A stretch of 64,000 bases of DNA from Marivita sp051859345. Its GTDB lineage: Bacteria > Pseudomonadota > Alphaproteobacteria > Rhodobacterales > Rhodobacteraceae. Positions 33,156-41,773 of the stretch are shown here, in pieces. The notes beneath the pieces are model-generated. The model worked only from the letters and a program-made list of their open reading frames with translations. It was not told the DNA's origin and did not search any database. The stretch spans positions 124,001-188,000 of the forward strand of contig NZ_JBHYFV010000002.1 in the NCBI RefSeq assembly GCF_051859345.1, read 5' to 3'. The translations under genes and the position numbers were made by a program. Position 1 is the stretch's first letter. Every line of letters starts with the position of its first letter.

Positions 33156-34823
33156 CTACGCAAACGCCCCCTGACAGAACCATCCCGACGACATCGACGC
33201 GCCATGTGCGTAGAAAAGCCAGAGACGGTGACCCTTGTCTGTGATCACCTCCCAGTAATCGCGTTGGCCACTGCGCCAAGCGGGATCGTCCAGCCACCAT
33301 TCCGGTGCGATACGTTCGGGGCCACGGATGCTGTGAACCGTGTGGTCACGTCCGCGCCAGCGAAAGGTTTCAGGCAGGCGGGGGGTGTCCGCCACCATCA
33401 CCGGCTCTGGTGACCACATCATGAGCGGGCGCAGCTTGGTACGATGCGGCCAGTCCTTGACCGGTTCGGACCATGCGGCGGCGACAGTGACCCATGTTTT
33501 TTCGGGGATGTGGCTGTCAGCAGGCTGCACACGGGTGATGGCCTCCATCCCGAGTCGCGTACCCAGCCGTCCGATCAACGTATCAAGCGATCCGGGCTTC
33601 GCACCCGCCAGCCGCGCGCGCCCCGCCTCTGCCGCCTCTAGATGGCCCGAGGCGGTGCGCAAATGGATCGGTTCGTGAACCACCGCTTCGAGCCGCAGCA
33701 TGTCGATGCCGTACCCCGCATCCAGATCCTCGATCTTGAGCCGCAGCAGCGGGCGGATATGCTCGGGGTCGTCCGAGGGTTTGGCCATCGTGACATTCAT
33801 CCACTGCATCGTGCCATCGGCGCGGTACGCCTCGAACCGCAGGGTACGCGCCCCGCGTCCCTTGTTGTGCAGCGACAGGCAAAGACGGGGCAGCATCCGG
33901 TCGATGGCGGCCATCACGTCGTCCTCGAGGCCGATGGGATCGGGCAGGCTCATCCGCGTGGCAAACCGGTCGGGCGGCGGGGCCGGGCTGACCGGTTCGG
34001 GCAACGCGCCCAACGCCTGATCCAGACGTGCCACCAGCCCACGGCCAAACCGGCGGACCAGCCCCGCGCGAGGTTGATCGACCAAGTCCTTCACCCGGCG
34101 CAGGCCAAGCCGGGCCAACTGTTTCATCGTGTGATCGTCCAGCCGCAGCGCCGCGATGGGCAGCGGGGCAAGTGCGGCGTAGGTCTTGCCCGGCGCGGCG
34201 ATGCGAGCGCGGCCCGCTGCCGGGGCAACCGTCACCGAAGGGGCAGCCCCGCCGCGTTCCCAGTGCCGCCGCTTGCCCGCACGGGACCGTGTGGCGCGCG
34301 CCTCCTGGTCGATCGCGTCGCCGCTTCGGTGATGATCGCCCCCCTGCCCGCCACCGAACCGCGCCAGCGCCCAGGCGCCGCCCAGCGTGTCGGCAATGCC
34401 CAACTGAACCGACAGCCCCAGATCGGTGCAGTCCTGTTCGACCTGAAGCGCCAGTTGCTCTTCCCCGCCAAAAAGATGCGCACAGCCGGTCAGATCGACC
34501 ACCAGCGCATCGGGTTCTTCGCGCGCGACCCAAGGCGAGAACTTGCCCGCCCAGCGGTGCAGCACGCCCAGAAACGCCGCCTCGGCATGGCGGTTCGACA
34601 ACCGGGTGAGCAGATCGGCACTCATGGCATGGGCATCGCGCAGGGGCTGGCCTTCGTACAGGCCCGCCGCCTGCGCCAAGGGCGACAGCGACGCCAGAAC
34701 CTGTGCCTGACCGACATCGCGCACCACGGCAAAGGGCACTTCCCCAAGATTGGGGTCGCGCCGGATATGGCGTTCGGCGGCCAGCCGGGGAAACCAGATG
34801 GACAGGATACGACGGTTGATCAT
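33156..34823 (-). CDS. imuB: ImuB, catalytically inactive Y-family polymerase homologue
   Basis: This 555-aa protein (ATG at 34823) has the Y-family fold. The usual N-terminal acidic motif is replaced by LSIWFPRLAAERH, and the second acidic pair is absent in VVDLTGCAHLFGGE, as in ImuB proteins. ImuB bridges ImuA, the beta clamp and the error-prone polymerase DnaE2 in SOS mutagenesis. A perfect alphaproteobacterial LexA box lies 20 bp upstream. Unusually, neither imuA nor dnaE2 is adjacent. The C-terminal region (SIRGPERIAPEWW, RDYWEVITDKGHRLWLFY) is typical. Confidence 0.9.
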   Translation of the reverse strand: MINRRILSIWFPRLAAERHIRRDPNLGEVPFAVVRDVGQAQVLASLSPLAQAAGLYEGQPLRDAHAMSADLLTRLSNRHAEAAFLGVLHRWAGKFSPWVAREEPDALVVDLTGCAHLFGGEEQLALQVEQDCTDLGLSVQLGIADTLGGAWALARFGGGQGGDHHRSGDAIDQEARATRSRAGKRRHWERGGAAPSVTVAPAAGRARIAAPGKTYAALAPLPIAALRLDDHTMKQLARLGLRRVKDLVDQPRAGLVRRFGRGLVARLDQALGALPEPVSPAPPPDRFATRMSLPDPIGLEDDVMAAIDRMLPRLCLSLHNKGRGARTLRFEAYRADGTMQWMNVTMAKPSDDPEHIRPLLRLKIEDLDAGYGIDMLRLEAVVHEPIHLRTASGHLEAAEAGRARLAGAKPGSLDTLIGRLGTRLGMEAITRVQPADSHIPEKTWVTVAAAWSEPVKDWPHRTKLRPLMMWSPEPVMVADTPRLPETFRWRGRDHTVHSIRGPERIAPEWWLDDPAWRSGQRDYWEVITDKGHRLWLFYAHGASMSSGWFCQGAFA

Positions 34824-34842
34824 GAGACTCGCGGCAGCGTTT

Positions 34843-34857
34843 GTTCCACTTTTGTTC
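34843..34857 (-). promoter_or_regulatory. LexA box of imuB
   Basis: GTTC-N7-GTTC is the direct-repeat LexA site of alphaproteobacteria. It matches exactly here (GTTCCACTTTTGTTC, plus strand), 20 bp before the imuB start codon. SOS control of imuB is therefore expected. Confidence 0.85.
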
Positions 34858-34926
34858 TTTATATATCCGAACAGATGCAAGTCGAGTCACACCAACCTCT
34901 TGTCGTTCAAAAGTGTGAAAGCCGGA

Positions 34927-35193
34927 TCAGCCGCACCAGATGCGCGCGACCTCGTCATTTTCATTCAGCGTGAAATTCACACGGTCGCCCCGGTAGTCCA
35001 TCGTCATCACGTCGTCTTCCCCCAGGATGCGGTGGGGTTGTGAAAAGGCGATGCTTTCCAGCTGTGCGCGCGGCAACCCCATCAGATGGGACATTTCCTC
35101 GCTCCCGCAGGACTCAACCGGCTTATCCGCCACGATGGTTTCCTGACATGCCGCCAGACCAAAACAAACACCCAGGACACAAAAAATACGCAT
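34927..35193 (-). CDS. I78-family peptidase-inhibitor-like lipoprotein
   Basis: This 88-aa protein starts at the ATG at 35193 (AAAGG upstream). It has a lipoprotein signal ending LAAC (Cys16) and then a small domain VESCGSEEMSHLMGLPRA...HRILGEDDVMTMDYRGDRVNFTLNENDEVARIWCG. The two Cys at either end of the domain and the Tyr-Arg-x-Asp-Arg segment match the I78 peptidase-inhibitor family. It is expected in the periplasm, perhaps guarding against serine proteases. It is divergent from frmA by 87 bp. Confidence 0.82.
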   Translation of the reverse strand: MRIFCVLGVCFGLAACQETIVADKPVESCGSEEMSHLMGLPRAQLESIAFSQPHRILGEDDVMTMDYRGDRVNFTLNENDEVARIWCG

Positions 35194-35280
35194 TGAGAAA
35201 CCTTTCGAATATCCAAGCCAATGCTTGCAAACCAGACACTTTCCCGCAAGGTTCCTCGAAAGAAAACGAGGGAGATCGCT

Positions 35281-36393
35281 ATGCGCACACGCGCCGCTGT
35301 TGCCGTTCAAGCCGGCAAGCCATTGGAAATCATGGACGTAAACCTTGATGGCCCCCGCGCCGGTGAGGTGCTGGTCGAGATCAAGGCCACGGGCATTTGC
35401 CACACTGACGAGTTCACCCTGTCGGGTGCCGATCCCGAAGGCATGTTCCCCGCGATTCTTGGCCACGAAGGCGCAGGTGTGGTCATGGAAGTGGGTGAAG
35501 GTGTGACAAGCCTGAAACCCGGCGATCATGTGATCCCGCTTTACACGCCGGAATGCCGGGAATGCGAATATTGCCTGCACCCCAAGACGAACCTCTGCCA
35601 GTCGATCCGCGAAACGCAGGGCAAGGGTGTGATGCCGGACGGGACATCGCGGTTCAGCACGTTGGACGGTGATCCTATCCTGCATTACATGGGCTGTTCG
35701 ACGTTTTCGAACCACACCGTCTTGCCGGAAATCGCGCTGGCCAAGATCCGCGACGACGCGCCTTTCGACAAGGTGTGTTACATCGGCTGCGGTGTCACCA
35801 CCGGCATCGGTGCGGTGATCAACACAGCCAAGGTCGAGATCGGAAGCCGGGCCATCGTGTTCGGTCTGGGGGGCATTGGTCTTAATGTCATCCAGGGTCT
35901 GCGGCTTGCCGGTGCGGACCAGATTGTCGGTGTCGATCTGAACCCCGACAAGGTCGAGATGGCAACGCGGTTCGGCATGACGGATTTTGTGAACCCCAAC
36001 GAGGTCGAGGGCGATCTGGTGCCCTATCTGGTCAACCTGACCAAGGGCGGTGCGGATTACACGTTTGACGCCACCGGCAACGTCAAGGTCATGCGTGACG
36101 CGCTGGAATGCGCACACAAGGGCTGGGGCGAAAGCATCATCATCGGCGTGGCTCCTGCGGGGGCGGAAATCGCCACCCGTCCGTTCCAGCTGGTCACGGG
36201 CCGGACATGGAAAGGCACCGCCTTTGGCGGCGCACGCGGTCGGACAGATGTGCCGAAGATCGTGGACTGGTACATGGAGGGCAAGATCGAGATTGACCCG
36301 ATGATCACCCACACGATGCCTTTGTCCGACATCAACAAGGGGTTCGACCTCATGCATGCCGGGGAAAGCATCCGGTCGGTTGTGCTTTACTGA
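35281..36393 (+). CDS. frmA: S-(hydroxymethyl)glutathione dehydrogenase (class III alcohol dehydrogenase)
   Basis: This enzyme oxidises the glutathione adduct of formaldehyde with NAD+. The 370-aa zinc-dependent protein starts at 35281 behind GGGAG. Catalytic zinc ligands Cys40 and His62 and the structural-zinc cysteines Cys92, Cys95, Cys98 and Cys106 are all present. The NAD-binding motif is FGLGGIGLNVIQG. Identity as class III is supported by GGARGRTDVPKIVDWYMEGKIEIDP. Gamma-glutamyltransferase follows 103 bp later, giving a glutathione-related pair. Confidence 0.94.
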   Translation: MRTRAAVAVQAGKPLEIMDVNLDGPRAGEVLVEIKATGICHTDEFTLSGADPEGMFPAILGHEGAGVVMEVGEGVTSLKPGDHVIPLYTPECRECEYCLHPKTNLCQSIRETQGKGVMPDGTSRFSTLDGDPILHYMGCSTFSNHTVLPEIALAKIRDDAPFDKVCYIGCGVTTGIGAVINTAKVEIGSRAIVFGLGGIGLNVIQGLRLAGADQIVGVDLNPDKVEMATRFGMTDFVNPNEVEGDLVPYLVNLTKGGADYTFDATGNVKVMRDALECAHKGWGESIIIGVAPAGAEIATRPFQLVTGRTWKGTAFGGARGRTDVPKIVDWYMEGKIEIDPMITHTMPLSDINKGFDLMHAGESIRSVVLY

Positions 36394-36400
36394 CCGAAGG

Positions 36401-36426
36401 ACCGGAGTGGCGACACGCCTCTCCGG
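36401..36426 (+). terminator. Hairpin after frmA
   Basis: ACCGGAG and CTCCGGT enclose GGCG/CGCC with one mismatch and a short loop, starting 8 nt after the stop codon. There is no T tract. Probably a 3'-end stabiliser or partial attenuator before ggt. Confidence 0.45.
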
Positions 36427-36496
36427 TGTCAAAGCGGCCCCTGTGAGGGCGTCTTACCGCACGGGCCGCGTTCATTCAGCGAAGAGGATCAAAACG

Positions 36497-38305
36497 ATGA
36501 TGTTTCAGTCCAGAACAGCACTGACGCTGTCGGCGGCGCTTGCGTTTGCCGTTGCGTCCGCCACCACGGCGCAGCAGACCGCCGACGCGGTGGCGCCCGA
36601 GGCTGCAACCGATACCACAACCGCTTTCGGGGGCCTGTCGCAGGCCGCAACCGATGCGCTTATCCTCAAGGGCGCGGGTCGCCCTGTCGAAGCAGAGGAC
36701 TGGATGGTGGCCGCCGCCAATCCGATGGCGGTCGAGGCTGGCGCGCGTGTGCTGCGCGAGGGTGGCACAGCGGCGGATGCGATGGTCGCCGTGCAGGCGG
36801 TTCTGGGTCTGGTGGAGCCGCAAAGCTCGGGCCTTGGGGGTGGTGCGTTTCTTGTCTGGTACGATGCCAACAGCGGCGATGTGACCACGCTGGACGGGCG
36901 CGAAACCGCGCCATTGGAAGCGACACCGACGCTGTTTCAAACCGACGATGGGGAAACCATGGGCTTCTTTGACGCCGTGGTCGGGGGACGATCTGTCGGG
37001 ACACCCGGCACACCCGCCCTGATGCAGGAAGCCCATGACAAATGGGGACGATCCGACTGGGCGTCGCTGTTCACCGAAGCCATCGACCTGGCCGAGGGCG
37101 GGTTCACCGTGTCGCCACGCCTTGCCGAATTGGTGGTTGGCGATGCCGACCGGCTGGGCCGGTTCCGCGCGACGCAAGACTATTTCTTTCCGGACGGTGA
37201 GGCGATTGGTGAAGGGGAGACGCTGACCAATCCAGACTATGCCGACACGCTGCGCCAGATCGCTGCGGAAGGCGCGGATGTGTTCTACACCGGCCCCATC
37301 GCGTCGGATATCGTGGCGACGGTGCGCACCGCGGCAGGCAATCCCGGCGTTCTGTCCCGCGCCGATCTGGCGCTTTACGAGGTCAAGGAACGCGACCCGG
37401 TCTGTGTGCCGTACCGTGCGCACGAGGTTTGCGGCATGGGGCCGCCGTCATCGGGTGCGCTGACCGTCGGGCAGATCCTTGGCATGCTGGATGGCTACGA
37501 CCTTGCCGCGCTTGGCCCGGACAGTGCCGAGGCATGGCGGCTGATCGGTGATGCGTCGCGGCTCGCCTTCGCGGATCGCGGGCTTTACATGGCTGATACC
37601 GATTACGTCCCGATGCCGACCCAGGGCCTTGTCGCGCCCGCCTACCTGCAAGAACGCGGCGAACTTCTGAGCGGCGATGACGCGCTGCCCGAAGTTGCGC
37701 CCGGTTCTCCGGAGTGGGATCACGCGATGGAGCTTGCGCCGGATACCAGCCTCGAACTGCCCTCGACCTCGCATATCTCGATCGTGGACAGCTATGGCAA
37801 CGCGCTGTCGATGACGACGACCATCGAGAACGGGTTCGGTTCGCGGCTGTTCGTGCGGGGGTTCCTGCTTAACAACGAACTGACCGATTTCTCGTTCAGC
37901 ACCCATAGCGACGGGCGGCCCATCGCCAACCGGCTGGAGCCCGGCAAGCGGCCGCGGTCGTCGATGGCGCCGACCATCGTGATGCGGGGTGGCGCGCCGT
38001 CGCTGGTCATCGGATCGCCGGGCGGCAGCCGAATCATCGGCTATGTCGCGCAAGCGATCATCGCGCATGTCGACTGGGACATGGATGTGCAGCAGGCGGT
38101 GGCGATGCCGCATTTCGTCAACCGGTTCGGAACCTATGACATCGAGGCGGATACGTCCGCCGCCGATCTGGACACCGCGCTGACCGATCTGGGATTCGCG
38201 GTGAATGTCACCACGCTGAATTCCGGGCTGCACGCCATCGCGGTGGGGGACACCCTGACCGGCGGTGCCGATCCACGACGCGAAGGCATTGCACTTGGCG
38301 AATGA
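36497..38305 (+). CDS. ggt: Gamma-glutamyltransferase
   Basis: GGT hydrolyses glutathione and other gamma-glutamyl amides in the periplasm. From the ATG at 36497 (AGAGG site) it is 602 aa with a signal peptide ending about ATTAQQ. It is an Ntn-hydrolase proenzyme that cleaves itself before Thr424 in ELPSTSHISIV, giving large and small subunits. The substrate segments PQSSGLGGGAFLVWYD and GSPGGSRIIGYVAQ are intact. Neighbouring frmA also uses glutathione, so the pair may balance glutathione export and recovery. Confidence 0.93.
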   Translation: MMFQSRTALTLSAALAFAVASATTAQQTADAVAPEAATDTTTAFGGLSQAATDALILKGAGRPVEAEDWMVAAANPMAVEAGARVLREGGTAADAMVAVQAVLGLVEPQSSGLGGGAFLVWYDANSGDVTTLDGRETAPLEATPTLFQTDDGETMGFFDAVVGGRSVGTPGTPALMQEAHDKWGRSDWASLFTEAIDLAEGGFTVSPRLAELVVGDADRLGRFRATQDYFFPDGEAIGEGETLTNPDYADTLRQIAAEGADVFYTGPIASDIVATVRTAAGNPGVLSRADLALYEVKERDPVCVPYRAHEVCGMGPPSSGALTVGQILGMLDGYDLAALGPDSAEAWRLIGDASRLAFADRGLYMADTDYVPMPTQGLVAPAYLQERGELLSGDDALPEVAPGSPEWDHAMELAPDTSLELPSTSHISIVDSYGNALSMTTTIENGFGSRLFVRGFLLNNELTDFSFSTHSDGRPIANRLEPGKRPRSSMAPTIVMRGGAPSLVIGSPGGSRIIGYVAQAIIAHVDWDMDVQQAVAMPHFVNRFGTYDIEADTSAADLDTALTDLGFAVNVTTLNSGLHAIAVGDTLTGGADPRREGIALGE

Positions 38306-38312
38306 TGTGTGA

Positions 38313-38340
38313 CAGGGGCGGTGGGAGAACGCCGCCCCTG
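38313..38340 (+). terminator. Hairpin after ggt
   Basis: CAGGGGCGG and CCGCCCCTG form a perfect 9-bp stem with a 10-nt loop, 7 nt after the ggt stop. No T tract follows. It likely marks the 3' end of the ggt transcript. Confidence 0.55.
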
Positions 38341-38387
38341 CAACCGCACATGTCCAGCCGGACCCCAAACATAAAAGGTGCCAAGTC

Positions 38388-39098
38388 ATGTCCGAAAACC
38401 CGCCCCTGCTTGCCGTCCTGATCGACGCTGACAACACGTCGCCCAAATACGCGCGGGCCCTGTTCGAAGAAATCGCGTCCTTCGGCGAAGCCAGCGTGCG
38501 GCGGTGCTATGGCGACTTTTCCAGCCAGCAGATGTCGGGTTGGTCCAAGGTGCAGGCCGAATTCGGCCTTGTGCCGCATCACCAGCCGGCGAACACGGTG
38601 GGCAAGAATGCCAGCGATATCGCACTGGTCATTGATGCGATGGACCTCATGCATACCGGGCGGTTCAACGGCTTTGTTCTGGTCAGTTCCGACAGCGATT
38701 TCACCCGGCTCGCGCAGCGGTTGCGCGAACAGGGGCTGGAGGTGTATGGCATGGGCATGCAGAAGACGCCGGAAGCGTTTCGTCGTGCCTGCAAGAGGTT
38801 CATTTTCCTTGAAAATCTCGAAAGCGGGAGCGACAGCGACAGTCCCGAGGTAAAGCCCGCCAAAGCACGAAACCTTACCGAGGCGCGCAATCTGATCCTC
38901 AAGACGATGGACGCGATTGATCAGGATGAAGAATGGTATCGTCTGGGCCAATTGGGCCAGCACATCGTGTCCGCCAACCCGGATTTCGACACCCGCACCT
39001 ATGGCAAACGCAAATTGAGCGATCTGGTGGCAGACATGAAAGTGCTCGAAGTCAAACGCGGATCCAACAATCAGTTGATGGTGCGTCGTCGCGACTGA
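38388..39098 (+). CDS. NYN-domain protein with C-terminal LOTUS/OST-HTH domain
   Basis: This 236-aa protein has an NYN (PIN-like) nuclease domain (about 5-145) with acidic motifs VLIDADN, KNASDIALVIDAMDL and VLVSSDSDFTRLAQRLRE all intact. A C-terminal winged-helix of the LOTUS/OST-HTH type follows (about 160-235, LGQHIVSANPDFDTRTYGKRKLSDLVADM). This combination is expected to bind and cleave structured RNA, but no bacterial target is established. It stands alone between ggt and a B12-binding protein gene. Confidence 0.88.
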   Translation: MSENPPLLAVLIDADNTSPKYARALFEEIASFGEASVRRCYGDFSSQQMSGWSKVQAEFGLVPHHQPANTVGKNASDIALVIDAMDLMHTGRFNGFVLVSSDSDFTRLAQRLREQGLEVYGMGMQKTPEAFRRACKRFIFLENLESGSDSDSPEVKPAKARNLTEARNLILKTMDAIDQDEEWYRLGQLGQHIVSANPDFDTRTYGKRKLSDLVADMKVLEVKRGSNNQLMVRRRD

Positions 39099-39224
39099 GT
39101 CTGGCGAAACTCTGCCGGACGCGCCTCTGTCCACCAAAAATGATCATTGCAGCCTGTTGTGGCCCATGCCATGTTTCTGTCGGGGATGAGGGGTTTCTGC
39201 GCTTTGCGCGACGGAGACCGACAT

Positions 39225-40040
39225 ATGTTTACGATCGACACACCGAACATCGTGCGTGCCATCGACGACTGCGCGCACGGGCAAGACAGACGGCTTTCGG
39301 ATGCTTCGCTTCTTGTGCTTGCGCAGGAAGTGATTACCCGTTTGTCTCATATATCGCGCAGCACACCGCTCGAGGTTGAGGACATCGACCTTAGTGGGTT
39401 TTGCCTTGCCCTGACCGAAGCCAGCGGTGAAGAGGCGAGACGGATTCTGATGCGCGCGCATGAGCGTGGTGCGAACCACCAGCATTTGTGCATTGCCTAT
39501 ATCGCAGCTGCGGCACGCCAGTTGGGTGAATGGTGGGAAGAGGACATCATCCATTTCAGCGATATGTCGATTGCCGCAGGTCGGATGCTGCACATGCTGC
39601 GCGATCTGAGGCGGATGACCCCGGCTGTGCCCATTCGTGGGCGACGCGAAGCGCTTTTTGCGGCGGTGCCCGGCGAACAGCATGTCCTTGGCATTACCAT
39701 GGCGGCTGACATCCTGCGCGAGAAGGGCTGGGAAATTGATCTGCGGGTCGGCCATAGTGAAACCGAACTGTGCCAGATTGCGCATGATGGCGGGTATCCG
39801 ATCATAGGACTGTCGGCATCGGGTGCAGACAGGGTGCGGGCCCTGACGCGCACCATCGTAGAGCTGCGCATTGCTGCGCCGCGATCGCTGATCTTCATCA
39901 GTGGCAATATCGTTCAGATCGAAAAGGACATCGCCATCCGCACCGGCGCAGATGCGGCCGCGGCGTCGATGGACCATTGCATGGAAACTCTGGAGTCGCT
40001 CTATCAGGCCGTTCTGAGCACCGGGTCGTCCAAACCGTAG
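39225..40040 (+). CDS. B12-binding (SCHIC-like) regulatory protein, PpaA/AerR-type
   Basis: From the ATG at 39225 (GGAG site) this 271-aa protein has a helical N-terminal region with a DWW-like GEWWEEDIIHFSDMSIAAGRMLHMLR segment. A cobalamin-binding Rossmann domain follows (about 130-265, with EQHVLG resembling the usual D-x-H-x2-G base-off motif, and PIIGLSASGADRV). The order resembles PpaA/AerR antirepressors of photosynthesis genes in Rhodobacter. No photosynthesis genes are in the window, so its partner is unknown. Its 3' end overlaps tetR by 37 bp in convergent orientation. Confidence 0.75.
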   Translation: MFTIDTPNIVRAIDDCAHGQDRRLSDASLLVLAQEVITRLSHISRSTPLEVEDIDLSGFCLALTEASGEEARRILMRAHERGANHQHLCIAYIAAAARQLGEWWEEDIIHFSDMSIAAGRMLHMLRDLRRMTPAVPIRGRREALFAAVPGEQHVLGITMAADILREKGWEIDLRVGHSETELCQIAHDGGYPIIGLSASGADRVRALTRTIVELRIAAPRSLIFISGNIVQIEKDIAIRTGADAAAASMDHCMETLESLYQAVLSTGSSKP

Positions 40041-40645
40041 CGGCACAGAAACGTCGCCACCGCACCATCAATCACACGCCGCTTGTCGTGTTCTGACACC
40101 GAATGAATGATTCCGAACAGCAGTTTCGGCCAAAGATCGGCTTTGCACAGCTCTGCGAACTGGTCCGCAGCCAAATTGAAATCGTCGATCCTGAGTTCAC
40201 CACGTCCAACGGCCTGCCGCAGGTAATTGACCAGCGCGGTGCGCATGATCATCGGTCCGGAGTGATAGAATTCCCGCCCCAGTTGCGGGAACCGATCCGC
40301 TTCGGCGACGCAGATCCGAAAGATACGTTGCCCCATGTCAGAATAGATGAAGCCCAGAAACTGATCCGCAATCCGCGACAGAACTTCCTTGGGTGGTCGG
40401 GAACTGTCGATACTTCTGATGGAGGTGTGCGCCTGCGCCTTGCACTGGCGTGTGGCGACCTCCATGAAAAGAAGGCGTTTGTCGGGAAAGTAGCTGTAGA
40501 GCGTTGCCTTGGAGACTCCGGCAGCACGGGCAATGTCATCGACGCTGGCACCTTCGAAGCCGTCGCGCAGAAACACTTCGCGTGCCCCTTCGACCACTTG
40601 ATCGAACTTGCGGCCCTTGCGAATTTGCGCCTGCCCGGTTGCCAT
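40004..40645 (-). CDS. TetR-family transcriptional regulator
   Basis: This 213-aa regulator starts at the ATG at 40645 with GAGGTGG just upstream. The helix-turn-helix is GASVDDIARAAGVSKATLYSYFPDKRLLFMEV (about 30-61), and the remainder is the ligand-binding/dimer domain. It is divergent from mbfA, and a perfect inverted repeat lies between them. A C-terminal-domain segment (AEADRFPQLGREFYHSGP) is of the AcrR-like TetR subclass. The ligand is unknown. Confidence 0.88.
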   Translation of the reverse strand: MATGQAQIRKGRKFDQVVEGAREVFLRDGFEGASVDDIARAAGVSKATLYSYFPDKRLLFMEVATRQCKAQAHTSIRSIDSSRPPKEVLSRIADQFLGFIYSDMGQRIFRICVAEADRFPQLGREFYHSGPMIMRTALVNYLRQAVGRGELRIDDFNLAADQFAELCKADLWPKLLFGIIHSVSEHDKRRVIDGAVATFLCRYGLDDPVLRTA

Positions 40646-40673
40646 TACCCACCTCATATGTCGCGTTCAAAAT

Positions 40674-40691
40674 CTAAACAGATCAGTTTAG
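40674..40691. promoter_or_regulatory. Candidate TetR operator
   Basis: CTAAAC-AGATCA-GTTTAG is a perfect inverted repeat with 6-bp arms, 28 bp before the tetR start and 92 bp before mbfA. Its position and size suit a TetR-family operator controlling both divergent genes. It does not resemble the Irr box that controls mbfA in rhizobia. Confidence 0.6.
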
Positions 40692-40783
40692 TCTAGCAAG
40701 TGGGGATATCTTGCGCCCGCGCCTGAAACGTATTTGGGTGTCGCAAGGGCAATCTTTTTCCCAATGAGCAGAGGGGTTTGAAC

Positions 40784-41758
40784 ATGCGTTTTTCTTTGAA
40801 CAGGCGGCGCTTTTCCGATTTGTCCGAACAGGAGATCGTTGCACTGGCCATTTCCTCGGAAGAGGACGACGCGCAGATCTATCGCAACTATGCCGAACGT
40901 CTGCGGGCGGAGTTTCCAGCCACGGCGGCGATCTTTGATGGTATGGCGGCGGAAGAGGACACGCACCGCCAGCGTCTGGTGGATTTGCACCGTGAACGGT
41001 TTGGCGACGTCATCCCTCTGATCCGACGTGAACATGTCGCGGGGTATTACGCCCGCAGACCTGTCTGGCTGATCGAGAACCTAGGGATCGAGCGTATTCG
41101 TGCCGAAGCCGAGGCGATGGAGCGGGACGCGGAACAATTCTACCTCGCCGCGTCCAAGCGCACCACCGATGCAGCCACCCGCAAGCTTTTGGGCGATCTG
41201 GCTGCGGCAGAGGCGGGTCACCAAGAGACCGCAGAGGCGCTTGAGCAGGAACACCTGACCGACGACACACGCAGCAGCGAGGAGGAACACGCCCACCGGA
41301 AATTCCTGCTCACCTGGGTCCAGCCGGGTCTGGCCGGGCTGATGGATGGGTCGGTATCGACGCTGGCGCCGATCTTTGCCACCGCCTTTGCCACGCAGGA
41401 CACCTGGACGACCTTCCTTGTCGGTCTGGCCGCGTCGGTCGGGGCGGGGATCTCGATGGGGTTCACCGAAGCCGCCTCGGACGACGGGCAATTGTCGGGC
41501 CGGGGCTCTCCGATCAAGCGCGGCTTCGCGTCGGGCATCATGACCACAATCGGCGGGTTGGGCCACGCCCTGCCCTACCTGATCCCCGATTTCTGGACCG
41601 CAACGATCACCGCCTTCGTCGTGGTGTTCATCGAGCTTTGGGCGATTGCGTGGATTCAGAACAGGTACATGGACACGCCGTTTTTCCGCGCTGCGTTCCA
41701 GGTGGTTCTTGGTGGGGCACTTGTCTTTGCCGCCGGTGTTCTGATCGGCAGCGGCTAG
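40784..41758 (+). CDS. mbfA: MbfA-type protein: ferritin-like domain fused to VIT1 iron-exporter domain
   Basis: The 324-aa protein starts at the ATG at 40784 (GAGGGG site); a TTG two codons earlier is possible. Residues about 12-150 are rubrerythrin/ferritin-like with Glu-rich helices (SSEEDDAQIYRNYAERL, GMAAEEDTHRQRLVDLH, AAAEAGHQETAEALE). Residues about 170-324 form a membrane domain of the VIT1/CCC1 type (GLAGLMDGSVSTLAPIFA, ISMGFTEAASDDG). Homologues export Fe(II) and protect against acid and peroxide stress. A TetR gene rather than an Irr-type box lies next to it. Confidence 0.9.
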   Translation: MRFSLNRRRFSDLSEQEIVALAISSEEDDAQIYRNYAERLRAEFPATAAIFDGMAAEEDTHRQRLVDLHRERFGDVIPLIRREHVAGYYARRPVWLIENLGIERIRAEAEAMERDAEQFYLAASKRTTDAATRKLLGDLAAAEAGHQETAEALEQEHLTDDTRSSEEEHAHRKFLLTWVQPGLAGLMDGSVSTLAPIFATAFATQDTWTTFLVGLAASVGAGISMGFTEAASDDGQLSGRGSPIKRGFASGIMTTIGGLGHALPYLIPDFWTATITAFVVVFIELWAIAWIQNRYMDTPFFRAAFQVVLGGALVFAAGVLIGSG

Positions 41759-41773
41759 AGTCCTTTGCCCAAC

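Noticed and set aside
33583..34973. Long frames on both strands across imuB
   Set aside because: They are Arg/Pro- or Gln-rich shadows of imuB without motifs.
34927..36432. A 501-codon minus-strand frame spanning frmA
   Set aside because: Only its last 88 codons (34927-35193) form a real lipoprotein with its own start and ribosome-binding site; the rest is antisense to the well-supported frmA.
40645..40784. Irr-type iron box in front of mbfA
   Set aside because: The only symmetric sequence has CTAAAC/GTTTAG arms in an orientation and spacing that do not fit the Irr motif; a TetR operator is the better reading.
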